A stretch of 39,879 nucleotides of DNA from Candidatus Poseidonia sp. (lineage in GTDB: Archaea; Thermoplasmatota; Poseidoniia; Poseidoniales; Poseidoniaceae): contig JAURDW010000013.1 of NCBI GenBank assembly GCA_030827745.1, positions 1 through 39,879 on the forward strand, written 5' to 3'. The notes beneath the pieces are model-generated. The model did no database searches and was not told the DNA's origin. It saw nothing but the letters and a program-made list of their open reading frames with translations. Below, one piece after another: positions 1-10,294 of the stretch. The position numbers and the translations under genes are program-made. Numbering within the stretch: the first letter of the stretch is position 1; each line of letters begins with the position of its first letter.

Positions 1-1
1 C

Positions 2-256
2 GAAATGACCGAGTCTGCACCCCCTGCTGGCGCAACGTTGGCCACTGCCCCGTCGTCCACCCCCTCGCCGCCTCCGGTGGCCCTGCCGACTGCACCCTCA
101 AGTCCTGCCCCCCCACCTGCTCCTGCTCCGACCCTCGTTCGCCACACGTGTTCGGCGTGCGCCGCCGTGTTCGAGGTTGATGTCCCTGCAGGTTTGACAC
201 GCGCCGTGGTTGGTTGCCCCGGGTGCGATGCAGACCAAACCGTCACCACCTTCTGA
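2..256 (+). CDS. C-terminal fragment of a proline-rich zinc-ribbon protein (5' truncated by window)
   Basis: The open frame runs in from the window edge and stops at 254-256, so this is probably the tail of a longer protein, although an ATG at position 5 could start a short one. What is visible is a Pro/Ala/Ser-rich linker of about 40 residues followed by a compact zinc-ribbon with two Cys pairs, CSAC and CPGC, about 20 residues apart. The same linker-plus-ribbon plan ends the subtilisin-like protease that stops at 10230, so the missing part may be another exported protein with a membrane anchor and a cytoplasmic ribbon. That link is inference. The next gene on the same strand begins 74 bp downstream. 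Function unknown. Confidence 0.6.
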   Translation, partial: EMTESAPPAGATLATAPSSTPSPPPVALPTAPSSPAPPPAPAPTLVRHTCSACAAVFEVDVPAGLTRAVVGCPGCDADQTVTTF

Positions 257-305
257 CCGCCGTTCAAAGAGGGCGTTTGTCGGCGCAAGGCAGCGAATGC
301 TTCTC

Positions 306-313
306 AAAGGAGG
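306..313 (+). promoter_or_regulatory. Shine-Dalgarno AAAGGAGG for the 331-4995 gene
   Basis: AAAGGAGG is a strong anti-16S match. It lies 17 nt before the ATG at 331, longer than the 4-7 nt seen in the complex I operon. It supports a start near 331 rather than at the upstream non-ATG codon at 214, where the extended frame overlaps the preceding gene. Confidence 0.5.
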
Positions 314-330
314 AGCCGCGAGAGTCAAGC

Positions 331-3300
331 ATGGATGAGGCCGCGCTACGCGTCGTTCGCTCGGGCGTGGCTCAGCCTCGCCGACGCGCTCGCCTCGCCG
401 TCATGCTCGTCTCGGTGATGCTGCTTTCGATGATGCAACCCGTCTCGGGAAACGTGGCCGTGGCCACGGACGACTTTGGTGTGCTGGAAGCCTTTGCCGC
501 CACCCTTGCCGACCGAGCCCAAGAGAGCGAATCCTTGGTGGCTCTTCAGGGGGCCCAGTCCTCGTTTGCCTTGCTGGACGCCTCCAAGCGAGAGGTTCGT
601 CCCGGTGATGCGCTTGCGGACGCCGAGAGTTACCTTGACCAGGTGGAATTGAGGGACACAACCCCGCTTGAAACCGATCACCCGCGGCCTTACGAGTTCC
701 TTATTGACGTCTCCACTCAGCCCGAAGGTTGGCCGTTCAACCTCTGGGAAACCTTGTTTTCAACGGAAAGTTTGGGTCTTGACAACCTCCTTGGCATCGG
801 CGTCAACACCTACGCGGTCTACGTGAATTTCTCCGCCCGAAACAACGGCCCCTCGTACGAGTCGTGGGATTCAGGCACGTTCACCGGCGAATTGCTGGTC
901 GGTACGAACCTCGTTCTCTTTGAGAACTATATCGACATCGACGGCGACGGTGACGATGACCTCTCGGTGGCCCTTACGCTTGCTGGTCTCACCACACAAG
1001 GCGAAGGTTGGGGCATTGAACTGGGTGGCGGTTTGATTCCAACCCCCACTGAACTGTGGGTCCGACCAACCTTCCAATGGGCCGTGAACGCGTTGAACCT
1101 CAGCGACCCACTCTGGGACGAATTGGAACACCTTGAGGTGTCGTTGATGAAGGGGCTTGCCTTCGACATCACCCTTTCGAATTCGGAATCGTACGCAGTC
1201 GTCATCGACACACGATTCACTCAACCTCCAGCCGATGTGACGTTGGGCGTTGGCATCGAGCGTATTTCGTTTGACCTTGCGGGCACGTTCAACTCAGCAG
1301 CGCAATTGGCCTTGGCCCTGCTTGGGGGGCAGGTCAACTCAACCGACTTGGCGTTGACGGGTATCACGGCGCCTTATGCTGTCCGCCTTTCCAATCCGAA
1401 CGCTGCGGGGGGGAGCCTTCAAACCGATTGCAGCGAGACCTTCAACTACAATCCGCAAACCGATTGGGGCGAAGAAAGTCGGGACCACAAATGCGGCATC
1501 GGTATCGGGGTCGGGTACGTTCATTTCGGGGAGGTTCGCAGTGACAACTCCATTCCTGTGCTCGAATTGGCTTACCTCGACGTTGGTTTTCACCCCGAAG
1601 AGGGGAGCACGCTCATTCCAAGCGAGATTGACCTGACGCTGCGCAACGACAACTACGGCGAGAACACCTTCGACACCGTCGAGATTTTTTCCGATGTGGG
1701 GACCGACGTCTACATCCACTATTACGAGGACCGGTCGAACGTTCCTGAGGGAGAGAGCCCCTTCGGCAACATCACGGATTCTCGGCTTTGGATTCGTGGA
1801 TTGCCTTCGGGGACGCTGCACGACGATGAAATCGCTGCCATCTTCACCACCATCGGGGAAGCACCCGGCTCAGCCAACCTTCCCGGTGAGATTCCCGAAC
1901 GCCTCTCGCTCATCATCGCCATCAAGAACTTCTCAGGCGACGGCACGCAGAACGTGAACGACCCGACGTTGCCGGTGAACCCAGCACAACCGCCAAACAC
2001 CCTGTTTCTGATCGCCGGAACCGAATCCATTGACACCTTCACCTACGTCTCCACCTTCAAACGAATGGGGTACGAGGGCGACACCTCATCCATGCTGGTG
2101 GAGATGGAGAACCTCCCACGGGTCATTGTGATTCAGGGAAGTTTCCAAATCTCTTCAACGGGCATCAGTCGCATCAACTACGACAACCCGAACCTCAACA
2201 CCATCGCCCAGCTTCTCGACAACGCTCTGCTGACCATCATCGAAGTCGTTCTCGACATCGGCACCATCCTCAACGGATTGCCCACGGCCGTGGTCGGCAC
2301 GGCCGGCTCAACGGGGGGCGAAATTGACATTCAATGTTTCAACCAAGTGAAGAAAAGTCTTCCATCGGGAGCAAGGACAACCATGCAAATTGAACACCTC
2401 GTCTTTGCCTTGGCCAGCAGCCCTCAGCCTTGGCTGCCAGAAATGGACCACATCTTGCTTTCGGAAGACACGAACATCAGGGTGGTTGACGGCCGGTTGG
2501 GTCCTGTGGACCCGCTGGTTCCTGTCGCGATGAGCATGCGCATCGGTGGGATCAGCCACGTCCGTCATGACTTCGACCCGGTCAACGAACTCCGAGACAT
2601 GCAACTCAACGGTGAGGCTGCGGGCTCCTTGCTCATTGGCCACATCCGCCACGATGACGGCGATTTGTCCACCGCTGTCAAGCAGTCCACCACGGTTTCC
2701 AACCGCCCGGGTGCCTTCAACATCATCCAGCAAGCTGACGCCCTGCGATACGAAGCAAGCGAGCCCATTGGGACCATCACGTACGGCGGTCAATCGGGTG
2801 ACCAACGCAACGCCATACGGTTGACCGGCCTCCCCGCCTCGTTCACGCTGGTGCTTGGCGACACCGTCGGCTACGTCGCCGATTCACCGATGGACGCCAT
2901 CCAACTTCAGATGACCAACGCCACCACACCGCTGACGATGGACGGGGACCACATGCGTTTCTGGGTCAACGAAGACACCGCCGAGGCGAGTTTGAGTGTC
3001 CAACTTTCGGACATCACTTCCATTCAACGCTTGAGCCCCCTCGTTCCGGGGTCAACGGGCCCGGAAGGCAATTCGTTGGTGGAACTGGTCCGCGCCACAT
3101 CTTCGCCGTTCAGCGTTTCGTTTGAGGACCAATCGAACCACGCCGACCCCTTCTTGGGACTGAACGGTGCCGTGTATTTCGACCCCCTTCCTGCCAACAT
3201 CTCGATGACGTTGCCCTCGGACGTGGACTCGGAGGGCTTGGAACTTCCGACATTTGGAGAAGAGGAGGGCATTGAAGCCCTGTCCTTCTTCCTCGGTGAT

Positions 3301-4995
3301 ATCGTGGACTTTGGCCAAGTCGTCAACGACTTCGTTCACGCCCTTTCGGTGGACGTCGGTGGTGAAATCGGAGAGAGCGAAGACATGAACATCGGCTTGG
3401 AGTTGTTCACCGGTGAAGCCTTCAATATGACCGTTGACCTGAAGAAAGGCTCGAACTTGGAAACCGAACCACCGTGGATGCACGGTTTGGGCATGGAGGC
3501 GCTCGAACAGACCTTGGTTGAGGCCAACCTCTCCCGCATGCCCACTTTTACGCTCTCAAGCCGTGAAATCATGGCCACCATCCTCGAAGACGGACGGATT
3601 GACGAAAGCGAACGCGATCAAGCGATGTCGGTCTTGTTGGCCATCAACATCACGGCCGCCGACGCCCTCGTCATGGCGCTGGAGGACGGGCGCGTGTTCC
3701 CCGGCGAAATGAGCGGCGTGAACATGTCGTTGCTCGAAGAGCAAGGCCTCACGCTGGATGACCGGCGGTCGTGGCACCTGCGGTCTTGGCTCCCTTCGCT
3801 TCCTGCGGGCGAAATCGAACTCGTTTACGACTTCCGCATGCTTGCAGGTGTGCCGACCTACGAGATTGACCTCCGCATGTCCCAATGGCAGCCCAAGTAC
3901 CCTCAACTCACGGTGGTGGCCAACGGGCTTGATGGCCAAGACGTTGAACTCTTCATCGACGGTTTGGACACTTCAATGCCTCGAAATGTGGAGGTGAATG
4001 CCCTCTTCTCCACCCAAGAAAACCTGACCGTCCCGCGTGTTTCGGTCGACATGCACTACGATGCAGGCGTGCGCCTCAAGGCCGCTCATGCCATTCTCAT
4101 CGACCATCAAGCCCTGACACGTGTTGAGGCGCTCGTCGTGGGGATTCCCCAATCGACGGACGTCTCTGCGGTCATTGGGGACATCCTCGTGTTGGATTTG
4201 GTGGTTCCTGAAGTTCACCGCGTCAACGGCCATTCGGCCGACGCTCTGATGCTTCAACAACTCCGTTACGTCGACGGGTTCTGGTGGCCCTCCACCGCCT
4301 ACATGAGGGACCTGCCCGGAGAAATGCACCTTGCGACGGAGCCCGACACGCGATTTGACATCAAGAAACAAACAGCGTTCCAAGGCATGCGAACGCTCGA
4401 TTACGCTTCGAACACCGACGACATGGATCTCTACCTCGAAGCCAGTGGTCGGGCCATTGACGCCAAGGGAGACGTGTTGATGTTGGCAGAGGACCTTCCC
4501 ACCCGATTCGTGTTGGAGTTGACCGACGACTTCGGCATGCGCGTTGACTCCTCCGGTTCCGGTGTGAAGCGGGTCTACGTCCGGCAAACTGACCTGCCGG
4601 CGGCACCGGGCGTCACGATGGACCGCGTGGAGGTTGTGGGGCAGAACCTCAAAGGGGCGACGATTCACATCTACTCCGGGCCTGGCCAGTACCCGCTCAT
4701 CGTCATCGACGACATCACCGACGGGCGTTTGGTGGCCAGCGCTCAAATTTTCATTGAGCCCGGATACGAGGTCCCTCTCTTTGGTGATTTCAAATTCGAA
4801 GGCCGGGGAGTCCTGCTCGACGCTCAGTTCACGGGCATCGTCCCGACGGCATCCTCCATGGGCGTGAACGGCATCGTCACCGACCTTTCGCTGATCGGTT
4901 CGCTCACGGGAGAATTTGTTGAGACCCGTCACATCATGGTGGTTGACCCCATCAGTTCCGCCATCGCCAGTGGGTTGGCCATGCTCTTCGGGTGA
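331..4995 (+). CDS. Very large secreted beta-rich protein, 1,554 aa, unknown function
   Basis: I do not recognise the family. The N-terminus has a basic stretch (RRRAR) and a hydrophobic segment (around residues 22-40, AVMLVSVMLLSMM) typical of a Sec signal peptide, so the protein is probably exported. The rest is rich in alternating polar/hydrophobic residues, Asp, Gly and Thr, as in repeated beta domains. A phrase of the form xxLPxxxxLxL recurs many times (for example LTGLPASFTLVLG, AEDLPTRFVLEL, FDPLPANISMTL), suggesting a degenerate repeat. An Asp-rich DxDGDGDDD loop near residue 202 could bind Ca2+. No clear C-terminal membrane anchor is present; the last 14 residues are only mildly hydrophobic. 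The stop overlaps the GTG start of the next gene (GTGA), so the two are translationally coupled and may form a complex. Start chosen at ATG 331 because it yields the signal peptide and follows AAAGGAGG. Confidence 0.8.
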   Translation: MDEAALRVVRSGVAQPRRRARLAVMLVSVMLLSMMQPVSGNVAVATDDFGVLEAFAATLADRAQESESLVALQGAQSSFALLDASKREVRPGDALADAESYLDQVELRDTTPLETDHPRPYEFLIDVSTQPEGWPFNLWETLFSTESLGLDNLLGIGVNTYAVYVNFSARNNGPSYESWDSGTFTGELLVGTNLVLFENYIDIDGDGDDDLSVALTLAGLTTQGEGWGIELGGGLIPTPTELWVRPTFQWAVNALNLSDPLWDELEHLEVSLMKGLAFDITLSNSESYAVVIDTRFTQPPADVTLGVGIERISFDLAGTFNSAAQLALALLGGQVNSTDLALTGITAPYAVRLSNPNAAGGSLQTDCSETFNYNPQTDWGEESRDHKCGIGIGVGYVHFGEVRSDNSIPVLELAYLDVGFHPEEGSTLIPSEIDLTLRNDNYGENTFDTVEIFSDVGTDVYIHYYEDRSNVPEGESPFGNITDSRLWIRGLPSGTLHDDEIAAIFTTIGEAPGSANLPGEIPERLSLIIAIKNFSGDGTQNVNDPTLPVNPAQPPNTLFLIAGTESIDTFTYVSTFKRMGYEGDTSSMLVEMENLPRVIVIQGSFQISSTGISRINYDNPNLNTIAQLLDNALLTIIEVVLDIGTILNGLPTAVVGTAGSTGGEIDIQCFNQVKKSLPSGARTTMQIEHLVFALASSPQPWLPEMDHILLSEDTNIRVVDGRLGPVDPLVPVAMSMRIGGISHVRHDFDPVNELRDMQLNGEAAGSLLIGHIRHDDGDLSTAVKQSTTVSNRPGAFNIIQQADALRYEASEPIGTITYGGQSGDQRNAIRLTGLPASFTLVLGDTVGYVADSPMDAIQLQMTNATTPLTMDGDHMRFWVNEDTAEASLSVQLSDITSIQRLSPLVPGSTGPEGNSLVELVRATSSPFSVSFEDQSNHADPFLGLNGAVYFDPLPANISMTLPSDVDSEGLELPTFGEEEGIEALSFFLGDIVDFGQVVNDFVHALSVDVGGEIGESEDMNIGLELFTGEAFNMTVDLKKGSNLETEPPWMHGLGMEALEQTLVEANLSRMPTFTLSSREIMATILEDGRIDESERDQAMSVLLAINITAADALVMALEDGRVFPGEMSGVNMSLLEEQGLTLDDRRSWHLRSWLPSLPAGEIELVYDFRMLAGVPTYEIDLRMSQWQPKYPQLTVVANGLDGQDVELFIDGLDTSMPRNVEVNALFSTQENLTVPRVSVDMHYDAGVRLKAAHAILIDHQALTRVEALVVGIPQSTDVSAVIGDILVLDLVVPEVHRVNGHSADALMLQQLRYVDGFWWPSTAYMRDLPGEMHLATEPDTRFDIKKQTAFQGMRTLDYASNTDDMDLYLEASGRAIDAKGDVLMLAEDLPTRFVLELTDDFGMRVDSSGSGVKRVYVRQTDLPAAPGVTMDRVEVVGQNLKGATIHIYSGPGQYPLIVIDDITDGRLVASAQIFIEPGYEVPLFGDFKFEGRGVLLDAQFTGIVPTASSMGVNGIVTDLSLIGSLTGEFVETRHIMVVDPISSAIASGLAMLFG

Positions 4996-5585
4996 CCGCC
5001 ATGACAACGCCAACAGAAGCCGAGTTGCGTCAGGGGGGCAGCCCGCTCGAAGGCGAAGATTTGGAAGCTTGGGAAGCGGCTCAAGAGGCAGCGAAATTGC
5101 TGAGCACGCTCTCGAAGGAGATCACGCCCACGCGCGTGGCGATGGCCGGAGCCGTCCTTTTGCTGCTCATCACCATGACCTTGAGCGGTTGGTACTGGCT
5201 GTTGCCGCGGGATGCCGTGACCGTTGAAACTCAGTACATGCAACGGGGTGGTCATTTGATGATGGCGGAGTTGCACAACGATGGCAGCCGAGCCATCACC
5301 GATGTGGTGCTGGAAATCGAATTCCAAACCCTCGAAGGGGATGTTCTGGACAGCATGGCGCTGGAACTTCGTGAAATGGCGGCCCACACCTCCATCGCCG
5401 GTGATGAGTTGGAGATGATGGTGGTCGGTCATACCGTCTGGGACGAGTACCTTGTGGTGGTGGACATTGAATATCGCGATTATTCGGGCTCGTTGCACGA
5501 GGCGTCGTGGTCGCACACCGTTGGCGTTTGGTCGCAGGAAATTTTCCACGACAAGGCAGACCGGCATGTTTGGCCGTTCAATTGA
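4992..5585 (+). CDS. Single-pass membrane protein with extracytoplasmic beta domain
   Basis: A 197-residue protein from GTG 4992, whose first codon overlaps the previous stop as GTGA; ATG 5001, three codons later, is the alternative start. The first 45 residues are acidic and probably cytoplasmic. One transmembrane segment follows (about residues 49-68, ending in SGWYWLLP), and then about 130 residues of beta-type sequence (VVLEIEFQTLEGDVLDSMAL and similar) that resembles the small FxLYD/DUF3426-like domains found outside membranes. I cannot assign a family. Tight coupling to the giant secreted protein suggests it anchors or assists that protein; this is inference from position. Confidence 0.75.
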   Translation: MTAMTTPTEAELRQGGSPLEGEDLEAWEAAQEAAKLLSTLSKEITPTRVAMAGAVLLLLITMTLSGWYWLLPRDAVTVETQYMQRGGHLMMAELHNDGSRAITDVVLEIEFQTLEGDVLDSMALELREMAAHTSIAGDELEMMVVGHTVWDEYLVVVDIEYRDYSGSLHEASWSHTVGVWSQEIFHDKADRHVWPFN

Positions 5586-5640
5586 ACGCACCATGGCGGC
5601 AAAAGCGAAGCGATAAAACACCGAGGAGAGAGGCGAAACC

Positions 5641-8600
5641 ATGGCAGACAGGTTTGGTTCACGCACTGCCATCCTCCTTGTTTTGGTGCTCCTGACCTCC
5701 ATCCACAGCGTCTCGGTCTACCCTGATGCGAACGAGGGTCCCCGCGCCGATTTGCAACCCGAATGGGTGCGTTTTGATGTGAAAGAGGGTGTCTATTTCG
5801 ATGCAACTGGCACGCTTGATGCGTCCCTCACAGAGGAAGCGAGGGAGACACTGGCCATCGGGCCCTTTGGAACATTTGACGCAAACGGACTCACCCTCGC
5901 CAGGCCCGTCCCCGCTTCATGGCTTGAACCGCGTTTTGACTTGTTGCTTCTCCTCGTTTCCAACGAACAACGCCTCCAAGACGTTCGCAGCGAACTCAGC
6001 GACGTGCCAGGTCTTGCCGTGCGCGAATTCATCGCCCCGTCGGGTCTGCTCGTGCAGGGCACGCCCACGGCGCTCCAAGATGCCGAACGCCACCCTGCCC
6101 TCTTGGCCTCCCATGCGGTGCCGCTGGGCATGCTCGTCGATGGCGACTTGCTGGATGTTGCTCTCCTTTCCGACGGTGAAGAGGCGCTTCAATCCACCCT
6201 AATTCGCTTGGACGGCTGGCGGGACGCTTTCGGTCCGTTGGAAACCGTCCTTCTCCAAGACAGCGATGGCGTCGTGCTTCGGCAAAGTTTGGGCGACGTG
6301 GCTCGGCCGTCACTGGATTCGGTGCGGGCATGGGACAACGGGCGTTACGAAGGGCGGTTGGGCGATGTCAGTCTGACCCAACTCGCCATGCAGCCTTCGG
6401 TCATGCACCTTCGTCCCGACCCGGCCTTTGCTGCGTTCAACGATCAGTCCCGGGGGCACATGCAAACCAACACCATGGCGACCTACTTTACCACCGACCT
6501 TGACGGTTCAGGTCAAATCGTTGCGGTCGCCGATGCGGGCTTGGACGAAGACCACGGAGACTTTGGCAGCCGTGTCGTGGGTTCTTACGACGTGATTGGT
6601 GACGGTTCAACCGCCGACATGCACTCCGGTCACGGGACGCATGTTTCGTGCACGGTGCTCGGCGACGGCTTCCGAGGCGGGTACGGCGGCGTGGCCCAAG
6701 CTGCTGAATTGTACTTCCAAGCCATGGAAAACGACAACACGGGCAATTTCCAGTCGCCCTCGCTCAACAACTTGCTCAACACGGCTTACAACGCAGGAGC
6801 CCGCACCCACACCAATTCATGGGGGTCCTCCGCTGCCAGCCAACAATCCAAGTACAACTCAGAAACAGAGGATGTTGATGACCGAGCCAACAACTACGAC
6901 CGCTATTACAACGGTGCAGAAGGTTTGACCATTCTCTTTGCCGCCGGCAACGATGGGCCGGGCGCAAGCACGGTGTCCCCTCCTGCGACAGCCAAGAACG
7001 TCATTTCGGTGGGCAACCACAAAAACCGATACAGCGGCTCTCCCGACGTCATGATGTCGGGCTCCTCGAGAGGGCCGACCGAAGACGGGCGCATCAAGCC
7101 CGACCTCGTGGCTCCGGGCGGCTATGTGCGTTCGTGCCGAGCCCAAGAAGCGGCCGACACCGGCTCCGCAACGTGGTCCAACACCTACTACCTCGAATAC
7201 ACCGGCACCTCCATGGCGACACCCAACGCTGCCGGTGCAGCGTTGATGATTCGGGAGTACCTCGAAGAGATTGCCCAACGACCTTCGCCTCAAGGAGCGT
7301 TGGTGAAGGCCTTGATGGTGCTTGGCGCCCAAGACATCGGAACGCGAGACATTCCCAACGATGACGAGGGGTGGGGGCGGGTCAACCTCCGCAACACGTT
7401 GGCTCCTTCGAGCGGCCAAGGCATTTGGGTGGACGACCGCTCGGTGATGTCGGGCACGGGAAACAGCAAATCCTACCCGTTCAACGTCACGCAGGCATCG
7501 GGTTTGTTCAAAGTCGTCCTCACGTGGTCGGACGAGCGTGGCTCCCGATTTTCCACGGCGCAACTCGTGAACGACCTTGACTTGGAGGTCACCGCTCCCG
7601 ATGGCACCGTGTATTTGGGGAACGATTTCGCCAACGGACGTTCGGTCACCGGCGGGACGGCAGACGACGTGAACAATTTGGAGGTGGTTCTCATCGATGC
7701 CGCAGCGGCGGGAACGTGGACGGTGAAGGTGAAGGATGCTCAACACAGCGGCTCCAAGACCCAACCGTACGCCGTCGCTGTTCTTGGTTACGGTGTGAAC
7801 GACTTACGGCCTGACCCAAAGGTGGTGCCGGAGGACTTTGCGCTGAACGTCGGCATCCCGCAGGTTGACGACCCGGTCCAAATCACGACGGCGTTCTTCA
7901 ATTTCGGGAACGTCAAGGCAGACCAATTCCCCATCGCCTTTGAGGTCAACGGAAACGAAGTTGACCGGACGTCCATCGCCTTGGGCGCAGGTTCGAGCAA
8001 GGTTGTCCTCTGGCCTTGGACGCCGCAAGTTGCCGGGAGCACCACCCTCTCGTTCATCATCGACCCAGACGATGCGATGGAGGAGATTCGGGAAGACAAC
8101 AACCGTCTGGACGTCGTCGTGAACGTGACCGCCCCTGGCGTGAAACTGGAAACTGAATCACCCAGCAAAGTGCTGGCAAGCAGCGAAATCACGACCACAT
8201 CGTGGAACATTTCGCTCACCAACACCGCCCTGATCCCCACCAACGCCTCCATGCAGACCGGCAGTGTGGTCCATGTTGCAACAGGACAGACGATGCCGTG
8301 GTACGTGGGGAGCACCGATTCGAACTTCAGTATGGAGGGCCAAGCGTCTGAAAACATCACCGTCACCTTGGTCCATCCAGCCCCTCCTGAACCGGGGACC
8401 TACCGAATTGACCTGCTTGGCCTTGACGTGGACAACAGCGTCGATTACCCCTTGAACCTCGAACTTGTCGTCCCAGACCTGCCCGAAGCGGCGATTGAAT
8501 TCGATTACGAGGTGGTCCCCGTCCATCCTTCCGACCCCACCAACCTCACGGTGAGGTTCTACAACAACGGCAACGCCCCCATCGGGTACGACCTCTTCCT

Positions 8601-10230
8601 CGAAGCCCCGGCAGGGTGGAAAGCTGGGTTCACCAACCTCGGCAGCGAGGCCGGCGCCACCTCGGGTTCCACGGGCTTGATTGGCAGCGAGGCCTACCGG
8701 GCTGTTGGCTTGGTGTTCACGCCCCCTCAGGTGATGACGGCTGCAGGTGCTGAACGCTTGATGAAACTGACGGCTGTCAGCCAAACCGAGCAGCAGGAAC
8801 TCACCTTGTTCGAGATTCCCATTGAAGTGCTCACGGTTCGGGAACTGTACGTCAACATCGAATCCTCCATTGGTGTCCAGCGGCCTGATTCAAGCGTCAC
8901 CCTCCGCTATTCCCTCGAGCACAAGGGCAACGTGGACCTTCAGTTGGTTCCTTCGTTCAATCTCCCTCAGGGATGGTCGGTCACCACTCCTCTGACACCC
9001 ATCGACCTGCCGTGGGCCACCAGCAAGAACCTCCTCTACACGCTTGAGGCGGGAAAAAACGCCCGTTCGGGAGACTTCATGCTCAACCTTGACAACGGGT
9101 CAACCCGCTTTACGTGGGAAGGCGAATTGGAAGTGGAACTTTTGCCCGAACCCGAGTTGACGTTTGTTGGCCTTGATCTCGCCGATGGTCGTTCGTTTGG
9201 CGTCCCTCAAGCCGACGGCTCGCACCCGTCGGGGGAATCGATGACGTTTACCTGGTTGTTGAGCAACGCTGCTGAAACGGCCTGGTCGCCAAGCGCCAGC
9301 GTCCAACTCGATTCGGGATTGTTCGGTGAATGCAACCCTGTCGCCACGGTCGGCTTAAACGAGGTCGCTCCGGTTGTTTGTTCGGTGCTCATTGCGGGCA
9401 ACATGGCGCCCATGAGCGAGCCCTCGTTCACGTTGCTTTTGAGCGACGGCGACGTTGAGTTGACCACAACGGTCGGGCTTTTGGTGGCCATCAACGAACA
9501 GGTGGCTTGGGATGTTGGCAGCACGCCGCTGATGAAGACGGGCGAGGAGCGCCAGGTAACGGTGAAAATCACAAACACTGGGAACACGGTGCTCCAGCGT
9601 CAACTCCTGCTTGACGTTCCAAGCGGCTGGGCCGCTTCCGTCGATGGCAACGACGTTGTGGACCTCGCATTGGGCGAATCCGCGCTGCTTCGCATCAATA
9701 TTCGTGCCGATACACCGGGGGCTGCGTCTCTCGGCTTCGAATTGGCCCAAAGCCCATCGTCGTCCTCCACCTTCGCCATCACGCTTCAATCGGAGGGGGA
9801 ACCCATCGGAACGAGCGGAAGTTCGGGTTTGAGCACCACCGTTGCGGTTGCCCTGTTTGGCGCCATCCTGCTCGTGGCCTTTGCCGCGCTGGGTGTTCAA
9901 GCGATGCGTTCACGAGATGAAAAGGGCGCTACGAACTTTGGAACACCTCTTCCGCCTCTGCACGGGGGCGCACCAGCTCTCCCGCCATCCGCCCCCGTCG
10001 TTCAACCAAGTTCGCCGGTGGCTGTTGCAGCAACCCAGCCATCGGTGGGCCATGTCGCAGCGACGCCTCCGCCGGTGTGTTGGGGGTGTCGGCAAGCCAT
10101 CACCACCTCTGCTTTGGGCTGCCCTTCCTGTGGCGCTCGTTACCACGGCGCCGCTGCTGGAGGATGCGCCGCTTCGTTGACGGTTTGCGTGAACTGTCAA
10201 GCCTCGGCTGAGCATTTTGTTCAAGCGTGA
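5641..10230 (+). CDS. Subtilisin-like (S8) protease, multidomain, with membrane anchor and cytoplasmic zinc ribbon
   Basis: A 1,529-residue exported serine protease. A signal peptide (about residues 9-26) is followed by about 240 residues that probably act as pro-region. The S8 catalytic domain (about 285-560) has every key residue: Asp298 (VADAGLDEDH), His331 (SGHGTHV), oxyanion Asn437 (AAGNDGPG) and Ser524 (GTSMATPN). A P-domain-like beta sandwich follows (about 590-715, with LVNDLDLEVTAPDG), as in KP-43-type subtilases, then a CARDB-like domain (about 720-825) and several more Ig-like modules. Near the C-terminus are one transmembrane helix (about 1398-1420), a Pro-rich linker and a ribbon with CWGC, CPSC and CVNC pairs, which should lie inside the cell. 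The likely role is degradation of extracellular protein, or processing of surface proteins, while tethered to the cell. SD-like GAGGAGAGAGG lies just before the ATG. A weak TATA-like GATAAAAC at 5612-5619 could give it its own promoter. Confidence 0.93.
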   Translation: MADRFGSRTAILLVLVLLTSIHSVSVYPDANEGPRADLQPEWVRFDVKEGVYFDATGTLDASLTEEARETLAIGPFGTFDANGLTLARPVPASWLEPRFDLLLLLVSNEQRLQDVRSELSDVPGLAVREFIAPSGLLVQGTPTALQDAERHPALLASHAVPLGMLVDGDLLDVALLSDGEEALQSTLIRLDGWRDAFGPLETVLLQDSDGVVLRQSLGDVARPSLDSVRAWDNGRYEGRLGDVSLTQLAMQPSVMHLRPDPAFAAFNDQSRGHMQTNTMATYFTTDLDGSGQIVAVADAGLDEDHGDFGSRVVGSYDVIGDGSTADMHSGHGTHVSCTVLGDGFRGGYGGVAQAAELYFQAMENDNTGNFQSPSLNNLLNTAYNAGARTHTNSWGSSAASQQSKYNSETEDVDDRANNYDRYYNGAEGLTILFAAGNDGPGASTVSPPATAKNVISVGNHKNRYSGSPDVMMSGSSRGPTEDGRIKPDLVAPGGYVRSCRAQEAADTGSATWSNTYYLEYTGTSMATPNAAGAALMIREYLEEIAQRPSPQGALVKALMVLGAQDIGTRDIPNDDEGWGRVNLRNTLAPSSGQGIWVDDRSVMSGTGNSKSYPFNVTQASGLFKVVLTWSDERGSRFSTAQLVNDLDLEVTAPDGTVYLGNDFANGRSVTGGTADDVNNLEVVLIDAAAAGTWTVKVKDAQHSGSKTQPYAVAVLGYGVNDLRPDPKVVPEDFALNVGIPQVDDPVQITTAFFNFGNVKADQFPIAFEVNGNEVDRTSIALGAGSSKVVLWPWTPQVAGSTTLSFIIDPDDAMEEIREDNNRLDVVVNVTAPGVKLETESPSKVLASSEITTTSWNISLTNTALIPTNASMQTGSVVHVATGQTMPWYVGSTDSNFSMEGQASENITVTLVHPAPPEPGTYRIDLLGLDVDNSVDYPLNLELVVPDLPEAAIEFDYEVVPVHPSDPTNLTVRFYNNGNAPIGYDLFLEAPAGWKAGFTNLGSEAGATSGSTGLIGSEAYRAVGLVFTPPQVMTAAGAERLMKLTAVSQTEQQELTLFEIPIEVLTVRELYVNIESSIGVQRPDSSVTLRYSLEHKGNVDLQLVPSFNLPQGWSVTTPLTPIDLPWATSKNLLYTLEAGKNARSGDFMLNLDNGSTRFTWEGELEVELLPEPELTFVGLDLADGRSFGVPQADGSHPSGESMTFTWLLSNAAETAWSPSASVQLDSGLFGECNPVATVGLNEVAPVVCSVLIAGNMAPMSEPSFTLLLSDGDVELTTTVGLLVAINEQVAWDVGSTPLMKTGEERQVTVKITNTGNTVLQRQLLLDVPSGWAASVDGNDVVDLALGESALLRINIRADTPGAASLGFELAQSPSSSSTFAITLQSEGEPIGTSGSSGLSTTVAVALFGAILLVAFAALGVQAMRSRDEKGATNFGTPLPPLHGGAPALPPSAPVVQPSSPVAVAATQPSVGHVAATPPPVCWGCRQAITTSALGCPSCGARYHGAAAGGCAASLTVCVNCQASAEHFVQA

Positions 10231-10294
10231 GGATGCACCGAGCGTGATGCATTCAAAGCACAGGGTTTTGATAGGAGAACGGCGAGGCCGCCGC

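Noticed and set aside
934-960. Asp-rich DIDGDGDDD loop in the giant secreted protein as a dockerin or EF-hand
   Set aside because: A single loop without the paired helices or a second copy; calcium binding is possible but no domain can be assigned.
3973-5013. 346-codon minus-strand open frame opposite the giant secreted protein
   Set aside because: No domain, no RBS, and the opposite strand has consistent codon use and a signal peptide.
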